40,860 nucleotides of DNA from the NCBI GenBank assembly GCA_903960515.1, contig CAJCBL010000281.1, positions 1-40,860 on the forward strand. The letters run 5' to 3'. This DNA is from an uncultured Verrucomicrobiota bacterium. Its GTDB lineage: Bacteria; Verrucomicrobiota; Verrucomicrobiia; Opitutales; Opitutaceae. The notes below the pieces were generated by a model. That model did not search any database. It was not told where the DNA came from and saw only the letters and a list, made by a program, of their open reading frames with translations. Every line of letters begins with the position of its first letter. Positions within the stretch are counted from its first letter, which is position 1. A program made the position numbers and the translations under genes. This document shows, one piece after another, positions 39,549 to 40,860 of this stretch.

Positions 39549-40042
39549 AGTCGACGCTCTCGCCCGAGCAGCAGTCGCGTTTCCAGGATACCGCCACCAT
39601 CCGGCGCCTCCTCTCCCACCCCGGCACGGTCGCGGTGGTGGGGCTCTCCTCCGACCCGCAGAAGGCCAGCTATTTCGTGGCCTCCTACCTGCAGAAACGC
39701 GGGTGGAAGATCATTCCGGTGACGCCCAAGCCGGGGCGTATCCTCGGAGAGGAGAGCGTGCGCGACCTCGCGTCGATCAAAGTGCCCGTGGATGTGGTGG
39801 ACATCTTCCGACCGCCGGCCGATGTGCCCGGCATTGTTGAGCAGGCGATCGCGATCAAGGCGAAGGTGGTGTGGATGCAGCTCAAGCTCGCCAACACCGC
39901 CGCCGCCGAAACCGCAGCTGCCGCCGGCCTCACCGTAGTGGCCGACAAGTGCATGAAGATGGAGCACGGGCGCCATTTCGGCGGCCTGCACAGTGCCGGC
40001 ATGAACACGGGCCTAATCTCCGCCCGCCGCCTGCCGCGCTGA
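39509..40042 (+). CDS. CoA-binding domain protein (YccU-like)
   Basis: 177 residues. The Rossmann-type CoA_binding_2 domain reads TVAVVGLSSDPQKASYFVAS, then GWKIIPVTPKPGRILGEESV, VDVVDIFRPPADVPGIVEQA and VADKCMKMEHGRHFGG. The ATG at 39509 has GGAGG at 39497-39501 with 7-nt spacing, the best ribosome site in the window, and overlaps metY by 40 bp in another frame. About 36 N-terminal residues precede the domain; a start nearer the domain is possible, but the ribosome site favours this one. Such small proteins bind CoA or similar nucleotides; their metabolic job is not well known. Confidence 0.88.
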   Translation: MGSGTSLACDISLKSTLSPEQQSRFQDTATIRRLLSHPGTVAVVGLSSDPQKASYFVASYLQKRGWKIIPVTPKPGRILGEESVRDLASIKVPVDVVDIFRPPADVPGIVEQAIAIKAKVVWMQLKLANTAAAETAAAAGLTVVADKCMKMEHGRHFGGLHSAGMNTGLISARRLPR

Positions 40043-40477
40043 ATAAACGGCAGCCGCCTAATACGGACAACGCCGCTCTCCCGCGAGCGGTTTCCCATCG
40101 CTCCGGCACGCCAGCCCGATTGTGAAGCTGGTCGGCTCCTGCTCTTGCGGCGTCGTCGTATCCACTACACTGTCGAAAATTCTTCCGTAGATGAATGCAC
40201 CAGCCATTCATTCCGCTTCAAAATTGCGGAATGCGGAATAGACCAAGAATCCGAGCGCCCGGTTCAGCCGACCCGGTGGCGAACAACCCAGCCCGCACCG
40301 AAGCCATGACTCGGGGCATGCCCCCGACCTGTATCTAGGCGCGAGTTCCCGGCTGCGGGAGGCCCGCGCCGCCCGCAGCCGTCTTGCTTCGTTACCGACA
40401 GAGACGGCTTGAAGCCTAGACACGGACGCCGAGCACAATGACGCGGGGTACCCACCCGATGCATTCTCGATCCGGGC
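40043..40477. other. Intergenic region right of the sulfur cluster
   Basis: 435 bp with no supported gene. CCGCTC-TCCCGC-GAGCGG followed by TTT (about 40070-40091) is a plausible but weak terminator for the metY operon. Further right, ATTCCGC and GCGGAAT form a 7-bp inverted repeat near 40208-40231. The remainder looks like decayed spacer DNA. Confidence 0.35.
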
Positions 40478-40723
40478 TCAGAGCACTCCCCGTGCGCGCT
40501 GCTCCAAAAGGAACTCACTAGGAGTGGCGATTCTCAATCCGCATTCCTCGCGCCCACGTTCGCCGTGGAAATCGGTCGTATCCAGGGTCATTAGCCATTC
40601 GGCCCGAGCGGTTGGAGCCGTGACCACGACAGGCCGGTCCTTGGCAGCGGGACTACCAGCGGCTTGTCGAGGGCAAAATCGTCCCTGCTGAGCAGCGCCA
40701 GCGGCGAGATTTCGGTTTCCCTA
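40478..40723 (-). pseudogene. PIN-domain protein, C-terminal remnant
   Basis: The minus strand is open from a TAG at 40723-40721 to a TGA at 40480-40478. Its lower half reads KDRPVVVTAPTARAEWLMTL, then DTTDFHGERGREECGLRIAT and PSEFLLEQRARGVL. This matches the end of PIN-domain (VapC-like ribonuclease toxin) proteins: an Asp-containing 'A-A--A-W--TLD--DF' block and the common 'G(L)RI-TP-EFL' ending. The N-terminal half with the first acidic residues is missing. The open frame ends next to an inverted-repeat element at 40727, so truncation by that insertion is likely. Confidence 0.6.
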
Positions 40724-40726
40724 GGA

Positions 40727-40860
40727 GCCTGTCGGACTTTGAGCACCCAAAGCGGCTACAGGAACGTATACGAGTTCGCGGCGCGGTTTTTTGGCAACGA
40801 AATGAGAATACGAGGCTTCAATTCGCGCTTATTGAGACTGGAGGCCGAAGTCCGACAGGC
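40727..40860. mobile_element. Inverted-repeat element (MITE-like or IS end), extends to window edge
   Basis: GCCTGTCGGACTT (40727-40739) and AAGTCCGACAGGC (40848-40860) are a perfect 13-bp inverted repeat 108 bp apart, and the right copy ends exactly at the window edge. The 134-bp body holds no gene, although two + frames remain open to the edge. Together with the truncated PIN gene at its left side this suggests a small non-autonomous element or one end of an insertion sequence. The family cannot be named from this fragment. Confidence 0.5.

Noticed and set aside
40330-40350. Second copy of the tRNA-Thr 3' end as an attachment site
   Set aside because: Only the 9-mer TTCCCGGCT matches. That is too short to mark an att site.
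40208-40438. Minus-strand 76-codon ORF right of the cluster
   Set aside because: Composition is Arg/Ser-rich without motifs. The stretch looks like decayed intergenic DNA.

Overview
The window is about 40.9 kb of GC-rich, gene-dense bacterial DNA in which almost every gene lies on the + strand. The likely source is a verrucomicrobial (Opitutales-like) bacterium. This is an inference from the kind of partial FlhF at the left edge, the four-helix-bundle protein cassette with CTTGG-type repeats, the scarcity of Shine-Dalgarno sequences, and the general protein style. The phylum is not proven.

Layout. 1-4506 is housekeeping: the N-terminus of flhF (minus, cut by the edge), trpB, a frameshifted four-helix-bundle protein gene inside repeat tracts, yicC, a PP2C phosphatase and tRNA-Thr(CGT). 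4507-5276 holds degenerate coding sequence and a promoter-like palindrome. From about 5.3 kb to 40.0 kb runs one long, nearly continuous set of genes whose common theme is sulfur acquisition and CoA-thioester chemistry. In order it holds: an outer-membrane beta-barrel; ABC importer 1 (NMT1/SsuA type); a DUF1847 Cys-rich protein; a phenylacetate-CoA-ligase-like enzyme; an aminotransferase; a four-subunit 2-oxoacid:ferredoxin oxidoreductase (gamma-delta-alpha-beta); a CooS-type nickel CO dehydrogenase homologue with an altered C-cluster; ABC importer 2; OsmC; an acyl-CoA-dehydrogenase-like flavoprotein; a two-subunit CoA-transferase; an enoyl-CoA-hydratase-like protein; and cysteine synthase.

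The centre of interest is 24983-30561: cysteine synthase, a Family 2A encapsulin shell protein, a cysteine desulfurase with a long disordered N-terminal cargo domain, a membrane rhodanese and a serine O-acetyltransferase. Read together these form a complete circuit. Serine is activated to O-acetylserine, sulfide is fixed as cysteine, cysteine is desulfurated inside a protein shell, and the sulfur is stored and later handed out. The right part (32-40 kb) adds free-methionine sulfoxide reductase, acetyl-CoA synthetase, a third (SsuABC-type) importer, a HAD hydrolase, an O-acetylhomoserine sulfhydrylase (MetY) and a CoA-binding protein. The window ends with a PIN-domain gene remnant that stops at a small element with inverted repeats.

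My working model is inference. The three importers bring in organosulfur compounds. The aminotransferase, oxidoreductase, CoA-ligase, ACAD-like and ECH-like set degrades an amino acid or thio-acid through a CoA thioester and frees reduced sulfur. CysK and MetY then capture that sulfur, and the encapsulin compartment buffers it. No recognisable desulfonating monooxygenase, transcription regulator, SufE/IscU acceptor, or CooC/CooF partner is visible in the window.
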